From: Rhizobium sp. 18065
GTDB lineage: Bacteria > Pseudomonadota > Alphaproteobacteria > Rhizobiales > Rhizobiaceae
Direction of reading: 5' to 3'
Length of the DNA: 64,000 nt
NCBI RefSeq assembly: GCF_902706095.1
Contig: NZ_CACSJP010000005.1
Location: 62,001-126,000, forward strand
Under the pieces are notes generated by a model. It saw only the letters and a list, made by a program, of their open reading frames with translations. It made no database searches and had not been told where the DNA came from. This document shows, in pieces, positions 27,317-36,696 of this stretch; the stretch's first letter is position 1; the number at the start of each line of letters is the position of its first letter. The translations under genes were made by a program, and so were the position numbers.

Positions 27317-28426
27317 TCAGCGATCGAGAATGGCGCGAATCTCGACCATGTTCGAGCGGACCCGCAGGATGTAGAAGCCCATTGTGGCCAGATGGGTCGG
27401 CATGATCCAGCCGTCCTCGCGACCATTGGAAATGATCGCCGGCTGGATCCTCAGCGACGCCTGCAGCTGACGCTCCATCTCGGCCCACACAGTACCCAGA
27501 TTCCGTTCGCGAATGACATTGCCGAAATCGGCACGCGCTGCCTGCAAAAGCGCATTCTGCGCATAGAGCTGGCCGAAGGAGAACCAGAAGCGGTCATCGG
27601 CGCGTGTGTCGAACCAGCCAGCATTGAACTCCTCGGAGCGGCGGCGCAGGATGTCGGACGTATTGCCGAGATCGCTCGCCATGCCGTCGAGCAGCTGCAG
27701 CAGATTGTCGGCGCGGGCATCGAACACGGCCTCGCAGTTCTCCAGCGACGCATTGAACCGGCGGAAGCTTTGCACCGCCGCGCGATAGTAGCTCGGCGTC
27801 GGCGTCTTGAAGCCGAACGGATCGGTGCCGAAATACCAGGTGCTTTCGTCGAACTGGATATTGCCGCGTGCATTCTGCAGATCGCTGTTGATACCCGACG
27901 TTCCGCGCACGCGACCGAGATTGTCGGCAAGCTGGATCGCGGTGCGACGGACCACCTGATTGACGCCTCGCTGGAACGACGCCTTGTTGTCGAAGAACGG
28001 CGTATTGTCCCAGTCCACCCCGAACAGTCCCGTCTTGTAGAGCAGCGTCGAGGAAATCCAGACATTCTGGTTGACGTTCATGTCGGTCAGATCGGCAGCG
28101 ATCGTTACCAGCGACGAATTCTGGCAACGGTTCGGCTGGTCGGGCAGCGCCACGCCTGCCGCAACGGTACGCTCTTCGAGCTTGTAGGCCTGCACGAAGC
28201 CGGGGTCGAAGCCATACCAGACCTGAGTGCGCCAGATCAAAAGCCCGTAGAAGACGATGAACAGCAGGACGATTGCCAGCACCGGCCCGCGAACAAGCCA
28301 GCTCCGGCGCTGATACCAGCCATGCGCGGCCAGAAATGGCCACAACAATCCGGCGATCGCAATGCCGATCCCGCGACCGATTGCGGCGAAGACGCGCTGA
28401 AAGAACGCGATGATCGGATCAAGCAT
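27317..28426 (-). CDS. DUF2333-like membrane-anchored protein (fifth gene of AAA+/coiled-coil operon)
   Basis: 369 residues. One strong transmembrane segment at about 45-66 (RGPVLAIVLLFIVFYGLLIWR), with a hydrophobic patch before it at 17-35, leaves a short cytoplasmic N-terminus and a roughly 300-residue periplasmic domain: TLLYKTGLFGVDWDNTPFFDNKASFQRGVNQVVRR, STWYFGTDPFGFKTPTPSYYR, DDRFWFSFGQLYAQNALLQAARADF. It matches my memory of the DUF2333 family, which has no known function. It overlaps the preceding gene by 8 bases, so translation is coupled. It is the only clear membrane anchor of the operon and may tether the ATPase assembly to the envelope. Confidence 0.8.
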   Translation of the reverse strand: MLDPIIAFFQRVFAAIGRGIGIAIAGLLWPFLAAHGWYQRRSWLVRGPVLAIVLLFIVFYGLLIWRTQVWYGFDPGFVQAYKLEERTVAAGVALPDQPNRCQNSSLVTIAADLTDMNVNQNVWISSTLLYKTGLFGVDWDNTPFFDNKASFQRGVNQVVRRTAIQLADNLGRVRGTSGINSDLQNARGNIQFDESTWYFGTDPFGFKTPTPSYYRAAVQSFRRFNASLENCEAVFDARADNLLQLLDGMASDLGNTSDILRRRSEEFNAGWFDTRADDRFWFSFGQLYAQNALLQAARADFGNVIRERNLGTVWAEMERQLQASLRIQPAIISNGREDGWIMPTHLATMGFYILRVRSNMVEIRAILDR

Positions 28427-29717
28427 TGTTGTCGTCTCCTATGCCAAAAAGGCGTTTTCGAAAGGCGGCCTTGTCCCGCAGATAAGTGTCCGTGAGCCGT
28501 GATACAACGTATTCGCGGAAGCCATCGGAAAAACCGTCATAGGCTTGATAGAAACCCTGCTTGTCGAAGACAAAGCGCGAGACGAAATCGGCGGGCGTCA
28601 GCCGGGAAATCAGCCGATTGGTCAGCCATTGGTCTGGATGGGCTGGATCGGCCCGCACCAGCCACAGCCGGTGCTCGGGTGCAATATCCGCGACGCGCAG
28701 ACTGCCGCTCCTGGCAAGGGCTCTTTGAGCCTCCTGTAACAGGGGATAGACCCCGTCCTCTGCAACAGCGCGGGCATTGCGATGCAGGAAGGTCTGCAGC
28801 CACACAGGATCGATGCGGGAAAGATCCGGCACAGGAGACTGTCCGGCCGCGACAGAAAGCACCGCCATCTCGGCCCGGTGCGCCAGGAGCCCGGATGCCT
28901 CCACCCAGCTTGCGCGGGGCAACTCGATCCGTCCGCTCTTCGCCAGAAAATCGAAGATCTGCGCCTTGTCGGTGATCGGGATATAGCTGACCTGCCATGG
29001 CCGGGAACGTCGAAACCCGGGCGCCGACGGATCGCAGATCACCGTGGTGATCTTGTCATCGACAAACACGAAGACGCCGCCGAAATGATTGGCCCAGAAG
29101 GCATCATGGCGAAAGATCACCTTGTCCGGCACCAGCACGTTCTGCCTTATGTCTCCGGTCTGCTTGGCCAGATCCACCATGCGATTGAGCAACGCGTCAT
29201 CACGCCAGGCATCATTGCTCGTGGTCAACCGGTCGCACAACTGGCGCAACTCGCCGGCCTTGCCGAGCAGGTCTTCCGCCGACATGACCCGAAAACGCAC
29301 TTCGTTGATTGAAAGCAGGTCTTCGAGCGTGCGCACCTCCGCGACGCTGTCTTCGATCTCGCCGTAGATTGCATCACGGATCGTCACCGCATTGATCGCC
29401 TTGGCATTGGCGGCATAGAACTCATGCATCAGGCCGGCGGTATTGGAAAAACTGGTATGCACCACCGGCAGACTGTCCTGCTCCGGCGTCATGATGATAA
29501 AGCGGCGGTTGACCTTGCCCGGATCAAGATAATCGGGATCATTGAGTTCGGCCGCGACCTGCGGCGAAAACCCAGTGATGTCGATGTCGAATTCGCTCAG
29601 TTTGGTTTCCGGCAACCCGAAGCCGGAAAGCGCCTTGTTATAGCGCGCGATCAGATGCGGCTCGGCAATCGGCAGCAGACGACCATAGATCAGTTCAGCT
29701 TCGAGCAGGCGGTTCAT
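28419..29717 (-). CDS. Conserved hypothetical protein, probably DUF6638 (fourth gene of AAA+/coiled-coil operon)
   Basis: 432 residues from ATG 29717, which overlaps the TGA of the ATPase gene in an ATGA arrangement, so I prefer it to the frame start 9 bases upstream. No signal peptide or membrane segment. Blocks include YNKALSGFGLPETKLSEFDIDITGFSPQVAAEL, VVHTSFSNTAGLMHEFYAANAKA, VPDKVIFRHDAFWANHFGGVFVFVDDKITTVICDPSAPGF, and PEHRLWLVRADPAHPDQWLTNRLIS. I recognise no catalytic motif. Coupled translation with the AAA+ gene argues for a physical complex. The DUF name is from memory. Confidence 0.75.
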   Translation of the reverse strand: MNRLLEAELIYGRLLPIAEPHLIARYNKALSGFGLPETKLSEFDIDITGFSPQVAAELNDPDYLDPGKVNRRFIIMTPEQDSLPVVHTSFSNTAGLMHEFYAANAKAINAVTIRDAIYGEIEDSVAEVRTLEDLLSINEVRFRVMSAEDLLGKAGELRQLCDRLTTSNDAWRDDALLNRMVDLAKQTGDIRQNVLVPDKVIFRHDAFWANHFGGVFVFVDDKITTVICDPSAPGFRRSRPWQVSYIPITDKAQIFDFLAKSGRIELPRASWVEASGLLAHRAEMAVLSVAAGQSPVPDLSRIDPVWLQTFLHRNARAVAEDGVYPLLQEAQRALARSGSLRVADIAPEHRLWLVRADPAHPDQWLTNRLISRLTPADFVSRFVFDKQGFYQAYDGFSDGFREYVVSRLTDTYLRDKAAFRKRLFGIGDDNNA

Positions 29718-31630
29718 GCATCCCAACTCCCGTCCTGCTTCATCCGCTCGATCTCCCCGATCGCGCGCTCGCGTTGCCTTTCGCGCCGGATGATCTCGTT
29801 GACCGCTGCCTCGTCCGACTTGTCGGCATAGCGGAATTCGCTGTCGGCGTAGCGGTTGATCTCTTGGCAGATCATTTCCATCGTCACAGGACCACGCAAC
29901 GCGGCGATCATCGCTTTCTTCTCGTCATACGGCTTGTGCATGAAAGCATCCGGAGCGACGAACCAGTCGTCCGGCAATTCGACATCCATCGCCCGCATTT
30001 TCACCGCATCGGTAATGTTCTTGATCGCCCGGCCGGTGAAGCGCGGCTCGGCCAGCTTGATCTCGTGCAGATAGGCGCCGACATCGGCAAGCGTCGTGAT
30101 CCGGCCATGCGCCTTCTCGTAGCGCTCCCAGACCGCGACGAGCCCGTCTTCCTTCGGTCGGTCATGCTCGCCGTAGGACCGCGACACCGCCTTGGTGATT
30201 TCCTGGCCGGCAAACAATGCGTGCTCGCCGAGCGCGATGTCATGGTTCTTGCCGATCAGCAGCGAGAAGATGTCGATATAGTCTTCCCGCGACTGAGGCC
30301 CATCGACCAGCCAGCGGGCACCGGCGCGCTGGCGCAGCGCGTCGTCGACATTTTCCGGATAGTTGGAGAACATGCCGAAGGTGGAATTGCCGCGCACCAC
30401 GGTCGAGGCACCGGCAAAGCTCTCCATCAGCACCGCCGTCACCTCATGCTGGCCGGACGATGCCCGGTCATCCGAGCGCTTGGCGGTCACCTGATCGACA
30501 TCGTCGACCGTGCCAAAGCCGATAACGCGCGGGTTCAGCACCTTGTTGACGAAGCTCTTGGCATTTTGCCCCGACTTGCCCTGGTAGGACGAGATCTGGT
30601 CGACGCCGAAATTCTCGTAGTGAAAGGCATAACCCGCCACCTGGCAGTAGTCGTTCAGCAGGCCGGCCAGCATCTGGATCAGGATCGTTTTGCCTGTTCC
30701 CGGCATGCCGTCGCCGATGAAGGTGAAGAGGAAACCGCCAAGCTCGACGAACGGGTTCATCTGCCGGTCGAAATCATAGGCCATCAGCATCTTGGCAAGC
30801 TTCAGCGCCTGATATTTGGCGATGTGGTTGCCGATGATCTCTTCCGGTTTCTTGAAGGTCATCGACAGCGGCTTGCGCTTCGGTCCCGGCGCTGCATCAA
30901 AACCGTCCAGCGTGAAGTCATCCTGATCGACGCGTATATGACTGGTCTCGAAGACGCCAAGATGTTCGAACCGGGCCTTGCGCGACAGGAGCCCATCAAG
31001 TGCCACCTGCGCGAAGGCGCGGCAACGGCCAATCACCGTCGCATCGTCACCGGCTCCAGCCAGCGCCCCATCAAGCCCGGCGACCATGCTTTTCAAGCCA
31101 CCCTGCGCCGTATCGAAGAGAAAATCCGGCTCGCGCATGCCGTTTGCTTCCGCACTCTCGCCGGAAACCGTCGAAAGCAGATAAGCGGCAAAGGCGAATG
31201 TGGCGACATAGGCCGATGATGACAGCAGCGCCTTGAAGCGTCCCGCATCCTCGCCCTGCAGCGGCGCCGTCAGGTTGCGCGCCTGCAGGCTTTCCAGTTC
31301 GGTCTGGCGGGCAAAGACATCGGCAATCGCAAGCGCAATCTGCGCACCGCGCCGAACGCGGTAGAGAACCGTATGCTGCGCCGGCGTCAGAAGCGGATCG
31401 CCACCTGCCGCCTGAATGGTCTTGACCAGCTCGACCTCGCGGGTCCGCCGCACCGAACCGGTGGACACCGTCGAGACGAAGCGCCGGTTGGTGCCGGCGA
31501 TCGGAGCTGAGGATGCACCGTCACCGGCATCCAGGACAATTACGCGGGTGATCAGTCCCTGCGCCACCGCCAGATGTTTGGCGATATCGGCTTCATGCAG
31601 CGTGGTCAGTCCGGCGCTCAATTCGCTCAT
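29714..31630 (-). CDS. AAA+ ATPase (third gene of AAA+/coiled-coil operon)
   Basis: 638 residues. Residues 1-255 are a mostly helical N-terminal region with no recognised domain. The AAA+ module spans about 295-530: Walker A GDGMPGTGKT (306-315), Walker B-like VIGFGTVDDVDQ (369-380), a sensor-1 Asn in FGMFSNYP (423) and arginine-finger candidates in LRQRAGARW (433-438). A lid and C-terminal helices follow (AEPRFTGRAIKNITDAVKMRAM). Walker B ends V-D-D rather than the usual D-E. FHYENFGVDQISSYQGKSGQNAKSFV lies between the Walkers, where AAA+ remodellers have pore loops. The substrate is probably one of its operon partners. No protease or helicase domain is present. Confidence 0.88.
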   Translation of the reverse strand: MSELSAGLTTLHEADIAKHLAVAQGLITRVIVLDAGDGASSAPIAGTNRRFVSTVSTGSVRRTREVELVKTIQAAGGDPLLTPAQHTVLYRVRRGAQIALAIADVFARQTELESLQARNLTAPLQGEDAGRFKALLSSSAYVATFAFAAYLLSTVSGESAEANGMREPDFLFDTAQGGLKSMVAGLDGALAGAGDDATVIGRCRAFAQVALDGLLSRKARFEHLGVFETSHIRVDQDDFTLDGFDAAPGPKRKPLSMTFKKPEEIIGNHIAKYQALKLAKMLMAYDFDRQMNPFVELGGFLFTFIGDGMPGTGKTILIQMLAGLLNDYCQVAGYAFHYENFGVDQISSYQGKSGQNAKSFVNKVLNPRVIGFGTVDDVDQVTAKRSDDRASSGQHEVTAVLMESFAGASTVVRGNSTFGMFSNYPENVDDALRQRAGARWLVDGPQSREDYIDIFSLLIGKNHDIALGEHALFAGQEITKAVSRSYGEHDRPKEDGLVAVWERYEKAHGRITTLADVGAYLHEIKLAEPRFTGRAIKNITDAVKMRAMDVELPDDWFVAPDAFMHKPYDEKKAMIAALRGPVTMEMICQEINRYADSEFRYADKSDEAAVNEIIRRERQRERAIGEIERMKQDGSWDA

Positions 31631-31633
31631 CTC

Positions 31634-32785
31634 TCAGACCTCGCTCACAATCTGGTTGCCGGAAATTACATGCACCTTGAAATTGCCGAAAATCGCCTTT
31701 GCCTCACCCGAAGCATAGAGCGCCTGATAGGCGTCATGCGGCACAAGCGCGTGTTTCTCATAAGAGGAAACGCCCATGCGCGCCGCTTCCAGGTCATGCG
31801 TTTCGATATGGAACTCCTGAACGGCGGGCGCTGACGAAAAGAACCCCTTCTGCGCTGGCTGTTCGCGCTTCGAAAACACCTCCTGCACCGTCCAGGTCAT
31901 CACCCAGGCGTTTTCCGGCTTGCGCACCTTGGACAGGATCTCGTTCACCCGCCCGGCATTCTCGGTAATGCCGGATGAGTAGAAGGGACCGAGAACGATG
32001 CGCCGCACGGATTTCGGATGCAATGTCGGAAAATCCCGGTCCATATTCGTGGCAATGGTCGCCGGCGTCAGCGAATAGGCGGCGTTGCGGGTCACGAAGT
32101 CATCGAACAGACGTGCCAGTTCCGGATTGAGCAGCCCGCCGACCGGCAGCGGAATGTCCATATCGCTGTTCAACCCGCCCTCGTCGGTCACCAGCAGCTT
32201 GACGACATTTTCGGACGAATCCTCGATCGTCGCCACATAGACCATGGGCAGCGTACTTGTGCCGTCAAAGGCGGCCCAGGTGACCAGATAGCTCGGCCTG
32301 CGGCTTGCCGGGTTGACGGTGACGCCGATCGTCTCGGGCAGGACGAGCGGCGAGAAGATCTCTCCCTTGCCGATCTGCTCCAGATAAAGTCGCTCGGCAA
32401 TCTGCGTCTGCAATGCAGTGGGAAACTCCTTCTGCCGCAGGATGAAATCGACCATCTCCTCGCGCAGCGACCGCGCAGCCGGAATGGTCGCGAGCCGCTT
32501 GGCAGCACCAGCCCGGTCGTTTTCCAGTTCCAGCACGTTCTGGAAAACCGGAAATCCGCTCTCGGCCCGCGACACCCGGAATTGCTCGCTAAATCCGATG
32601 CGGTTCTGCCAGCAGGCAAACGAATTGCGCAGGCGGTCAATGTAAGGCAACAGCACCGACGCGGAAGGGCCATTGTCGGCCAGCCGGGCATCCGGATTGC
32701 CGAAATGGATATCCAGGCCGCCAAGCGCTGCCGCCATGGTGGAGAAATACTGCGCAACCGCCGTGTTGCTTGCCGTGTCGTTCAT
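31634..32785 (-). CDS. Conserved hypothetical protein (second gene of AAA+/coiled-coil operon)
   Basis: 383 residues, starting 3 bases upstream of the AAA+ gene on the same strand. No signal peptide or transmembrane segment. The first third is helical (QYFSTMAAALGGLDIHFGN...LLPYIDRLRNSFACWQNRIGF); the rest has mixed alpha/beta character (PSYLVTWAAFDGTSTLPMVYVATIEDS, IVLGPFYSSGITENAGRVNEIL, NAWVMTWTVQEVFSKREQPAQKG). I recognise no family. Probable adaptor or structural component of the operon's complex. Confidence 0.75.
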   Translation of the reverse strand: MNDTASNTAVAQYFSTMAAALGGLDIHFGNPDARLADNGPSASVLLPYIDRLRNSFACWQNRIGFSEQFRVSRAESGFPVFQNVLELENDRAGAAKRLATIPAARSLREEMVDFILRQKEFPTALQTQIAERLYLEQIGKGEIFSPLVLPETIGVTVNPASRRPSYLVTWAAFDGTSTLPMVYVATIEDSSENVVKLLVTDEGGLNSDMDIPLPVGGLLNPELARLFDDFVTRNAAYSLTPATIATNMDRDFPTLHPKSVRRIVLGPFYSSGITENAGRVNEILSKVRKPENAWVMTWTVQEVFSKREQPAQKGFFSSAPAVQEFHIETHDLEAARMGVSSYEKHALVPHDAYQALYASGEAKAIFGNFKVHVISGNQIVSEV

Positions 32786-32852
32786 CGGGGTGCCTCGATC
32801 ACGGCGACGAAGAAGGCCTGCCCTTGTGCAGAAGAGACTAAAGCCGCAGGCA

Positions 32853-33941
32853 TCACGGCTTCACGTAGTTGGCCGAATTGTGCTTGTCGAGCACGCTCTG
32901 GAACCGCCGGGCAAATGCCTCGTCGGCCAGCTTCTTGCGGCGCTGGATGTCCTGCGTCGACAGCATGTTCTTCTCATGCAGCTCCAGGAGATCGCCGATA
33001 TGACGCTGGGCGGCCGCACCGATCCCGGCCATGGTCTCTTCCGCGGCGGTATCCACCTGGCTGCCGAGCGTGTTGATCCGGTGGGCGACCTCCTGCTGGG
33101 CTGCCGTTTTCAGCGAATCCTCCAGCGCCTTGTAGAGCACGATGCGTTGCTCGGTATCGATAGTCAGTTTGTTGATCAGCGTGTTCTGCGCCGCGATCTG
33201 GTTGTTGAGTGAATCGACGAAGGTCTGGAACATCGACGTGTAGCGCTCCAGTGTCTGGCTTTCGGCCAGGAGCTCCTGTTCGCGTGCCTGCGCCTGGTTG
33301 TATTCGGTGGCAAGCTTCGAGCGCTCCGCCTCCAGATCGGTCCGCTGCGACTGCTCGGTCGAGGCCGCAATCTTGTTTTCGATATCGAGCAACATCGGAT
33401 TGAGCGTCTCGATGCGCTTCTGCGTCGCCTCCAGATTGTCGATCGTCACCTTGCGGCGTTCGATCACCTCGATCAGGCTGGCTTCCGAACTCTTGTAGCG
33501 CGTATCGAGCACCGCGCGCTGCTCCTTCAGGATGCCGACAATGCTGTCCGACTTCGACAGGAGATCCTGCAGATTGCCGGCCAGTGACATGTTGCGCACC
33601 CGTTCGGTACGCATGCGCTGCGAACGCTGGCGCGAAAAGATGCCGACGAACTTTTCGAAGCCGGTGAAACTCTTCATGCTCTCGAATTCGCTGCCGAACA
33701 CATTGGTCGCGTCCTCAAGCCCGATTATCAGGTCGGCGATATTCGCCTCCATGGTCTTCTGCTGCTTGATCACGTCCTCGATACGGGCGTTCTCGATATC
33801 GAAATTCTGGTCGGAGATCTTGGCATCGCTTTTGGCGAAGCTGTCGAGCAGTGCCCCGGACTGGTCGATCTTGCCGCGCATGTCGGCGACAATCGTACGG
33901 GTTTTCTCGATCTCGCTGTCAAACGATTGCAACGTAGCCAT
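32853..33941 (-). CDS. Long coiled-coil protein (first gene of AAA+/coiled-coil operon)
   Basis: 362 residues, dominated by heptad-like helices: residues 1-75 (SEIEKTRTIVADMRGKIDQ, IEDVIKQQKTMEANIADLI), then 125-260 (YKSSEASLIEVIERRKVTIDNLEATQKRIETL, RTDLEAERSKLATEYNQAQAREQELLAESQTLERY), then a basic tail (DIQRRKKLADEAFARRFQSVLDKH). A linker at 80-110 (FESMKSFTGFEKFVGIFSRQRSQRMRTERVRNMS) separates the coils. No signal peptide. It vaguely recalls TelA/ESCRT-like coiled-coil proteins, but I cannot support homology. A 67-base gap separates it from the next gene, so the operon promoter lies in 33942-34145 and perhaps also in this gap. Confidence 0.8.
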   Translation of the reverse strand: MATLQSFDSEIEKTRTIVADMRGKIDQSGALLDSFAKSDAKISDQNFDIENARIEDVIKQQKTMEANIADLIIGLEDATNVFGSEFESMKSFTGFEKFVGIFSRQRSQRMRTERVRNMSLAGNLQDLLSKSDSIVGILKEQRAVLDTRYKSSEASLIEVIERRKVTIDNLEATQKRIETLNPMLLDIENKIAASTEQSQRTDLEAERSKLATEYNQAQAREQELLAESQTLERYTSMFQTFVDSLNNQIAAQNTLINKLTIDTEQRIVLYKALEDSLKTAAQQEVAHRINTLGSQVDTAAEETMAGIGAAAQRHIGDLLELHEKNMLSTQDIQRRKKLADEAFARRFQSVLDKHNSANYVKP

Positions 33942-34145
33942 GTCGTCTCCCTTTTCGACCCCGACGGCCTGTGCCGTCCCGATATGTGCCGACCATAACG
34001 CAATTCACAGGTTGCGGAAGCATCGCACTGCACATCCACAAAAGTTTCCAACTGGATATGGATGGCCACCCGCACCGAACAAGGGGCGCGAGTGGAAAAC
34101 AGTGCGGGAATGCGATCGGACGGATCCCAGGTGGCGAATTGGCGG

Positions 34146-34532
34146 CTATTGTCCGGCGGCTGCCGGATCTTTCAGATAGGCGATGATATTGGCAATATCC
34201 CCGTCGGCCTTGACCCCGGCAAACGCCATTTTTGTCCCCTTGATCAAGACCTTGGGCGCTTTCAGATATTCGGCCAGCAAGGCATCGTCCCAGACCTTGC
34301 CCGCACCGAAATCGGTCATTGCCTTGGAGTATTTATAGCCCGCGACGGTGGCGACCGGATGTCCGACAATGCCTTGAAGGCTCGGGCCGACCTTGTTCTT
34401 TGCCTCCGTCGCGGTGTGACAGGCCTGACAGGCCTTGAACGCGGCTGCACCGGCAACTGGGTCACCGTCGGCCAAAGCCGAAACAGGCATCGCCAGCACG
34501 AAACCCAACATCAGATTGAAAGCTCTATTCAT
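34146..34532 (-). CDS. Periplasmic class I cytochrome c
   Basis: 128 residues. Signal peptide ...GFVLAMPVSALADGD, haem-binding CQACH in FKACQACHTATEAKNKVGPSLQGIVG, and axial Met in LIKGTKMAFAGVK followed by ANIIAYLK. Size and motif spacing fit the cytochrome c2/mitochondrial-type soluble electron carriers of Rhizobiales. Single gene; partner oxidase or reductase unknown. Confidence 0.92.
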   Translation of the reverse strand: MNRAFNLMLGFVLAMPVSALADGDPVAGAAAFKACQACHTATEAKNKVGPSLQGIVGHPVATVAGYKYSKAMTDFGAGKVWDDALLAEYLKAPKVLIKGTKMAFAGVKADGDIANIIAYLKDPAAAGQ

Positions 34533-34799
34533 CAGTAATCATCCCCATTGGCATTCGACTTGGCCGCCGCGTGAGCGGTCCAGGTGAAGCTACATTGAAA
34601 TGCCGAAAGCACCTCGATTGCAATCAATCAGGCTGCCGAATTTTACCGATCCGAGAGGCCCCTTGAATTGCCACCGCCAAGAAAAGCTTCTTGCGTCGCA
34701 AACAGGGAGGGCACTGCGACGCAAACGCAACGGGCCCGCTTGCAATTGTGGTTTAATAACTGTTGACTTGGGAACTTAATAAAAAACGGGAGCCTGATC

Positions 34800-35756
34800 A
34801 TGACCAAACTCAATTTCTACCGTACCGCTCTTGCTGCGACCGTATCCGTCATGGCTTTCGGCCTGACACCCGCCAATGCGGCTGATGCGGATAGCTGTAC
34901 AAAGGTTCGCTTTTCGGACGTCGGCTGGACCGACATCACCGCAACCACGGCAACGGCAGCCGTCGTTCTGAAAGCCATCGGCTACGAGCCGGAAATCACC
35001 GTTCTGTCCGTTCCGGTCACCTACCAGTCACTGAAGAACAAGGACATCGATGTCTTCCTCGGCAACTGGATGCCGGCCCAGGAAAAAGACGTGCAGCCTT
35101 ACCTCGACGACAAGTCCGTTGAATCGCTCGGCGCAAACCTGGAAGGCGCGAAATACACGCTCGCCACCAATGCCAAGGGCGCAGAACTCGGCATCAAGGA
35201 CTTCGCCGACATCGGCAAGCACAAGGATGCACTCGACGGCAAGATCTACGGCATCGAGCCCGGCAATGACGGCAACCGTCTGGTCATGACCCTGATCGAA
35301 AAGAATGAAATGGGCATGGGCGGCCTCGAAGTCGTCGAATCCTCCGAGCAGGGCATGCTGGCGCAGGTCGCTCGCGCCGAAAAGGCCGGCGAACCGGTCG
35401 TCTTCCTCGGCTGGGCTCCGCATCCGATGAACTCCTCGTTCGAACTCACCTACCTCACAGGCGGCGATAGCACCTTCGGCCCGAACTTCGGTGGCGCGAC
35501 TGTCTACACCAACACCCGCGCCGGCTTTGTTGCCGAGTGCCCGAATGTCGGCAAGTTCGTCTCGAATCTGAAATTCTCGCTCGATATGGAAAACCAGATC
35601 ATGGGCAAGATCCTCAACGATGGTGAGGATCCGCAGGTCGCCGCAACCACCTGGCTCAAGGCCAATGGCGCTGCGATCGAGCCCTGGCTCGCTGGCGTCA
35701 CCACACGGGACGGTGGCGAAGCGCTGCCGGCTGTCAAGGCGGCCCTCGGCCTCTGA
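34800..35756 (+). CDS. choX: Choline ABC transporter, periplasmic choline-binding protein
   Basis: 318 residues with signal peptide ending ...TPANAADAD. Counting from the start, W43 (DVGWTD), W90 (GNWMP), Y119 (AKYTL) and W205 (LGWAP) fall at the same numbers as the aromatic cage of S. meliloti ChoX, with D45 and N156 also present, so high-affinity choline binding is very likely. First gene of choXWV. A TTGACT sequence and AT-rich stretch around 34756-34785 give a plausible promoter, and GGGAGC precedes the ATG. Imported choline can feed glycine betaine synthesis and phosphatidylcholine. Confidence 0.97.
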   Translation: MTKLNFYRTALAATVSVMAFGLTPANAADADSCTKVRFSDVGWTDITATTATAAVVLKAIGYEPEITVLSVPVTYQSLKNKDIDVFLGNWMPAQEKDVQPYLDDKSVESLGANLEGAKYTLATNAKGAELGIKDFADIGKHKDALDGKIYGIEPGNDGNRLVMTLIEKNEMGMGGLEVVESSEQGMLAQVARAEKAGEPVVFLGWAPHPMNSSFELTYLTGGDSTFGPNFGGATVYTNTRAGFVAECPNVGKFVSNLKFSLDMENQIMGKILNDGEDPQVAATTWLKANGAAIEPWLAGVTTRDGGEALPAVKAALGL

Positions 35757-35763
35757 TGAAACT

Positions 35764-35790
35764 GCGGGCCGGTCACTCCGGCCCGCTTTC
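35764..35790 (+). terminator. Intercistronic hairpin between choX and choW
   Basis: GCGGGCCGG (35764-35772) and CCGGCCCGC (35778-35786) form a perfect 9-bp stem with a 5-base loop, followed by TTTCATTT. Partial terminators like this behind binding-protein genes keep the binding protein more abundant than the membrane components, by termination or by protecting the mRNA end. Confidence 0.8.
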
Positions 35791-35832
35791 ATTTCCGCCC
35801 ATAGTGTTATGTGATCAGGCAGGTGTCAGCAC

Positions 35833-36696
35833 GTGAATTGGCTCCCCGAATGGCTTATTGATTCCAGCGGTAAATTGCGGCTGGGCAACTGGGCGAAAGA
35901 CTTCGTCGACTGGCTGACGGCAAATGCCGACTGGTTTTTCGACTGGCTTTCCACCGTTTTGTCCGCCGCGATCGACGCGCTTCTATTCGTGCTGCAATGG
36001 CCGAACGCCTTTGTGCTCATCTTCCTGTTCACGGCGTTTTCCTGGTTTCTCAGGCGTTCGATCGGCATTGCCGCATTCACCTGTCTTGGGCTGCTGCTGA
36101 TCTACAATCAGGGCTACTGGAAAGAGACCACGGAAACGCTGGCCCTGGTCCTCGCCTCTGCCGGCGTCAGCATGCTGATCGGCGTCCCGCTCGGCATCAC
36201 GGCCGCCCGCCGCCCGTGGATCTATGCCTTCATGCGACCCGTTCTCGACCTGATGCAGACCATCCCGACCTTCGTCTACCTGATCCCGGCACTGATCCTC
36301 TTCGGCCTCGGCATGGTTCCGGGCCTGATCGCCACGGTGATCTTCGCCATCCCTGCCCCGATCCGCCTGACCCGCCTCGGCGTGATTTCCACGCCACCCT
36401 CGCTGGTCGAGGCCGCTCAGGCCTTCGGTGCAACGCCAACCCAGGTATTGCGCAAGGTCGAACTGCCGTTCGCCATGCCGCAGATCATGGCGGGTCTGAC
36501 CCAGACCATCATGCTGTCCCTGTCGATGGTTGTCATCGCCGCCCTCGTCGGCGCCAGCGGTTTGGGTGTCCCTGTCGTGCGGGCGCTCAATACCGTCAAC
36601 ATCGCCAGAGGTTTCGAGGCCGGCCTGTGCATCGTCATCCTCGCCATCATCCTCGACCGGATGTTCAGAACTGAAAACGCAGAGGATGGCGCATGA
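35833..36696 (+). CDS. choW: Choline ABC transporter permease
   Basis: 287 residues, GTG start. An N-terminal amphipathic/hydrophobic extension, then the binding-protein-dependent permease domain (about 95-280) with the EAA-like loop EAAQAFGATPTQVLRKVELPFAMPQIMAGL. Family is ProW/OpuAB (glycine betaine/choline). The stop overlaps choV in ATGA. Inner membrane; a homodimer is expected to pair with ChoV. Confidence 0.95.
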   Translation: MNWLPEWLIDSSGKLRLGNWAKDFVDWLTANADWFFDWLSTVLSAAIDALLFVLQWPNAFVLIFLFTAFSWFLRRSIGIAAFTCLGLLLIYNQGYWKETTETLALVLASAGVSMLIGVPLGITAARRPWIYAFMRPVLDLMQTIPTFVYLIPALILFGLGMVPGLIATVIFAIPAPIRLTRLGVISTPPSLVEAAQAFGATPTQVLRKVELPFAMPQIMAGLTQTIMLSLSMVVIAALVGASGLGVPVVRALNTVNIARGFEAGLCIVILAIILDRMFRTENAEDGA

